Shown here: positions 8,000-9,934 of the stretch, one piece after another | How the letters are laid out: the number at the start of each line of letters is the position of its first letter | Position numbering within the stretch: the stretch's first letter is position 1 | From: an uncultured Cyanobium sp. | GTDB taxonomy: Bacteria; Cyanobacteriota; Cyanobacteriia; PCC-6307; Cyanobiaceae | Reading direction: 5' to 3' | Length of the DNA: 9,934 nt | Assembly: GCA_937919075.1 (NCBI GenBank) | Contig: CALFOF010000099.1 | Span: forward strand, 1 to 9,934 | Notes under the pieces: generated by a model | What the model was told of the DNA's origin: nothing | Seen by the model: only the letters and a program-made list of their open reading frames with translations | Databases searched by the model: none | Position numbers and translations under genes: made by a program

Positions 8000-8668
8000 A
8001 TGGACAAATCATTCAGGGCCCCCTGCTACCCCCTGACGATGGCGCAGAGCTCCGGTCCCCACGAACTGCCACCGGCGTCCCAGACGGAGCTGCTGGAGCT
8101 GCCGCTCGACCGCCTCCAGCCCACCCAGCTCTGCCTCGGTCTGGCGGAAGTGCGGGCCCGGGCTTGTGATTTCCGCCTTGAATCCCCTGCCAGCCGCCGC
8201 CGTTACCTGCGCAGCCGTCCGGTGCCGGTGGCGGTCAGCAGCGCCGGAGAGCACTGGATGATCGACCGCCATCACCGCTTGCGGGCCCTGCTCGACGTCG
8301 ACCCGGGCGTGAGCGTGTACTGCGCCGTGGTGCTGCGGCTGGAGGGCGCCAGCCGTGCCCACTGCCTCGAAGAGCTCAACCGCCGCGGTTGGCTGTATCT
8401 GCACGATGGCGAGGGGCGCGGCCCTCACCCACCGGAGCGCTTGCCGAGGCGCTTGGAGGCGCTCGGCGACGACCCCTACCGCAGCCTGGTCTGGAAGCTC
8501 AAGCAGGAGGGGCTGATCCGCGCCCAACCAACCCTGCCCTTCCATGAGTTTCGCTGGGGCGCCTGGCTCCGGCAACAACCGCTGCCGCCATTCAGTTCGA
8601 TCGAGCTGGATCCGGCGCTGCCGGCGGCGCGCGAACTGGTGCGCCAACGCCGCGATCAGGGCCGCTGA
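8000..8668 (+). CDS. ParB-like nuclease-fold protein (ParBc_2 type)
   Basis: The 222-aa product matches the putative ParB-like nuclease family ParBc_2 (Pfam PF08857, recalled from pattern, not searched): LDRLQPTQLCLGLAEVRA (about 36-53), the PVPVAVSSAGEHWMIDRHHRL core with the DRHH motif (about 89-92), then DDPYRSLVWKLKQEGLI (about 157-173) and FHEFRWGAWLR (about 181-191). The fold is shared with ParB/Srx proteins, but there is no helix-turn-helix DNA-binding domain and no ParA nearby, so a role in chromosome partitioning is not implied; the function is unknown. ATG 8000 has GGAG 11 nt upstream. ATG 8039 (MAQSSGPHELPP) is an equally plausible start, since the first 13 codons include TCA, a codon absent from the rest of this gene. 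Confidence 0.8.
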   Translation: MDKSFRAPCYPLTMAQSSGPHELPPASQTELLELPLDRLQPTQLCLGLAEVRARACDFRLESPASRRRYLRSRPVPVAVSSAGEHWMIDRHHRLRALLDVDPGVSVYCAVVLRLEGASRAHCLEELNRRGWLYLHDGEGRGPHPPERLPRRLEALGDDPYRSLVWKLKQEGLIRAQPTLPFHEFRWGAWLRQQPLPPFSSIELDPALPAARELVRQRRDQGR

Positions 8669-8735
8669 GGTCACCAGCTCAGGAACTGACTCACCCCGCT
8701 GACCCTGGGGTGGAAATCCGCCGTGAGGATGAAAT

Positions 8736-8739
8736 AAGG
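8736..8739 (+). promoter_or_regulatory. Ribosome binding site of the LCP gene
   Basis: AAGG lies 7 nt before ATG 8747, a good Shine-Dalgarno spacing that fixes the start. It stands out because most genes in this window have no such site. Confidence 0.5.
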
Positions 8740-8746
8740 TTTCAAT

Positions 8747-9718
8747 ATGAAGACATCGGCAGCGAAGCGCCAGAGATCCGCATCGGTTCCTTCGGCGCCT
8801 GCAGCCGGAGGCCATAGCTCTCCACCGCCCAAGCGACGTTCCGGCGGCCTCGGGCCGATCCTGATCGCCGTCCTGTTCGGGCTCGGCGGCGGGTTGGCCC
8901 TGGCGGTGCCGTTGGCCGATCTGATCAAGGGCAACACCACCGTGAAGCTGGAAGGCTTCCGCAATCCATTCGGCAGCTGGGTTGACACCGACCGCGATCT
9001 GCTGGTGCTTGGATCTGATCTGGGCGGTGGCAACACCGATGTGATCTTTACCCTGCGGGTGGAGAACGGCAAAACCCAGATCACCCAGGTGCCGCGCGAC
9101 ACCTACATCGATTCCGCTCGCTTCGGCCCGATCAAGGCCAACGCCCTTTTCGCCTACGGCGGCATTGAGGCCGTGAAGGAGGAGCTTTCCGAGCGCCTCG
9201 GCCGGCCGATCGGCCACCACATCAGGGTGAACCTCAGTGCAATCCGCCGCATGGGCGATGTGCTCGGTGGCGTCGAAGTGGATGTGCCGAAGCGCATGTA
9301 CTACGTGGACAACAGCCAGGGCCTTTACATCGACCTGCAGCCTGGCCTGCAGACGCTTAAGGGCCGCGATCTGGAAGGCTTTCTGCGCTGGCGGCACGAT
9401 GAGAACGCGGACATCGGCCGCATCGAGCGGCAGCAGCTGGTGCTGGCGGCGGTGTTCCGCAAGTTGATCCGGCCGGACAATCTCATGCGCCTGCCCACCC
9501 TGCTCACTGCCGCTGGGGAAGACGTCACGACCGATCTGGGACCCATGGAAATCGGTGGCCTGATCACCGCCATGGCCTCCACCCAGCTCAGCACCGAGCG
9601 GCTCGGTGGCCGGCCGTTCGATCGCAACGGCATCAGCTACTGGGAGGCCGACTGGCCCAGCACCGCCAGCACCTCCCCGGAGCCGGCCGACAACGGCCGC
9701 TACCGCTTCCTCTTCTGA
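8747..9718 (+). CDS. LCP family protein (LytR-CpsA-Psr), membrane-anchored
   Basis: LCP proteins are membrane-anchored phosphotransferases that attach glycopolymers from lipid carriers to peptidoglycan or related acceptors; some act only as pyrophosphatases. The 323-aa product has a basic, Ser/Pro-rich cytosolic tail (1-34), one membrane segment (about 35-57) and an external LCP domain: LLVLGSD (85-91), NTD (96-98), a PRDTY motif (116-120), NLSAIRRMGDVLGGVEVDVP (162-181), LRWRHD (213-218) and DIGRIERQQ (222-230). These include the conserved Asp and Arg residues that bind the polyprenyl-pyrophosphate head group. The length is normal for a single-domain LCP protein. The cyanobacterial acceptor polymer is not known from this sequence. 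It lies 78 nt after the ParB-like gene and just before a probable FUSC-type membrane protein. Confidence 0.92.
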   Translation: MKTSAAKRQRSASVPSAPAAGGHSSPPPKRRSGGLGPILIAVLFGLGGGLALAVPLADLIKGNTTVKLEGFRNPFGSWVDTDRDLLVLGSDLGGGNTDVIFTLRVENGKTQITQVPRDTYIDSARFGPIKANALFAYGGIEAVKEELSERLGRPIGHHIRVNLSAIRRMGDVLGGVEVDVPKRMYYVDNSQGLYIDLQPGLQTLKGRDLEGFLRWRHDENADIGRIERQQLVLAAVFRKLIRPDNLMRLPTLLTAAGEDVTTDLGPMEIGGLITAMASTQLSTERLGGRPFDRNGISYWEADWPSTASTSPEPADNGRYRFLF

Positions 9719-9747
9719 GCCATCGCTGCCCTCTTCTGAGCCACCGC
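9709..9747 (+). repeat. 21-bp tandem duplication at the LCP stop codon
   Basis: The 18-nt segment at 9709-9726, which contains the LCP stop codon, is repeated at 9730-9747 with 17 of 18 matches. The offset of 21 bp is in phase with the reading frame, so the TGA stop is duplicated too. It was probably produced by slippage. Confidence 0.7.
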
Positions 9748-9769
9748 ATCAGGGCTGGAACCAGCGGCC

Positions 9770-9934
9770 ATGGACGGGGCCAGTACCGTGCCGGCATTGC
9801 GCCGCAGCGCTGCCATGGCCTCACTCTCCCCCCTGCTTCAGCAGAGCCTGCGCCTTGGCCTGGCCAGCCTGATCACCGCCGCGGTCGCGCTCTGGAGCGA
9901 TCGGATCGCGTTCGTGTGGTACCCGCTGCTGGCC
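9770..9934 (+). CDS. Probable FUSC-type membrane protein, 5' end only
   Basis: The frame is open from ATG 9770 to the window end (55 codons) and begins MDGASTVPALRRSAAMASL. After a short basic start comes QSLRLGLASLITAAVALW, a hydrophobic helix, then SDRIAFVWYPLLA at the edge. This resembles the first membrane helix and following loop of FUSC (fusaric acid resistance-like) proteins in cyanobacteria, from memory only. The internal ATG at 9815 could be the true start. Third-position G/C is high, as in real genes here. The gene is truncated by the window, so its length, remaining helices and any cytosolic domain are unknown. Confidence 0.55.
   Translation, partial: MDGASTVPALRRSAAMASLSPLLQQSLRLGLASLITAAVALWSDRIAFVWYPLLA

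Noticed and set aside
8009..9397. A 462-codon minus-strand ORF across the ParB-like and LCP genes
   Set aside because: Same cause: codon-register antisense of real genes with almost no TTA, CTA or TCA codons. It even runs through the intergenic gap without a ribosome site or family motif.

Overview
The window looks like chromosomal DNA from a GC-rich unicellular cyanobacterium, most likely the Cyanobium / freshwater-to-euryhaline Synechococcus group. This rests on high GC with strong G/C at third codon positions, three copies of the cyanobacterial palindrome GCGATCGC (HIP1) in about 10 kb, a type III glutamine synthetase (GlnN), and several small unplaced proteins of the kind common in picocyanobacteria. 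I made the assignment by eye, without a database search. There are no RNA genes, insertion sequences, prophage genes or CRISPR arrays that I can see.

Layout. Bases 1-129 are an AT-richer intergenic stretch holding a strong hairpin plus T-rich tail that ends glnN. Bases 130-2298 (minus) are glnN, an ammonium-assimilation enzyme. Bases 2299-2603 are the divergent intergenic region. It carries a degenerate NtcA-type promoter for glnN and an array of seven 11-bp repeats. Bases 2604-3228 (plus) hold a 74-aa unknown protein overlapping a single-domain cupin, with a hairpin at the cupin stop codon. Bases 3229-3381 are the leader of a DEAD-box RNA helicase and contain a possible 36-codon upstream ORF that overlaps the helicase GTG start. 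Bases 3382-5373 are the helicase, of the DeaD/CsdA/CrhR type with a C-terminal DbpA-like RNA-binding domain. A small exported four-cysteine protein follows (5412-5696) and converges on a 66-aa minus-strand protein (5701-5901). Bases 6017-7849 encode a fused ABC exporter half-transporter. Then come a ParB-like nuclease-fold protein of the ParBc_2 type (8000-8668), an LCP (LytR-CpsA-Psr) cell-envelope protein (8747-9718), and the 5' end of a probable FUSC-type membrane protein that runs off the window.

The genes do not form one pathway. glnN belongs to nitrogen-stress metabolism, the helicase to RNA remodelling and probably cold or redox response, and the ABC exporter, LCP protein and FUSC-like protein to the cell envelope. 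I see no convincing new multi-gene system. The most worthwhile oddities are regulatory: the 11-bp array and NtcA-like promoter upstream of glnN, the helicase leader ORF, and hairpins built around stop codons.
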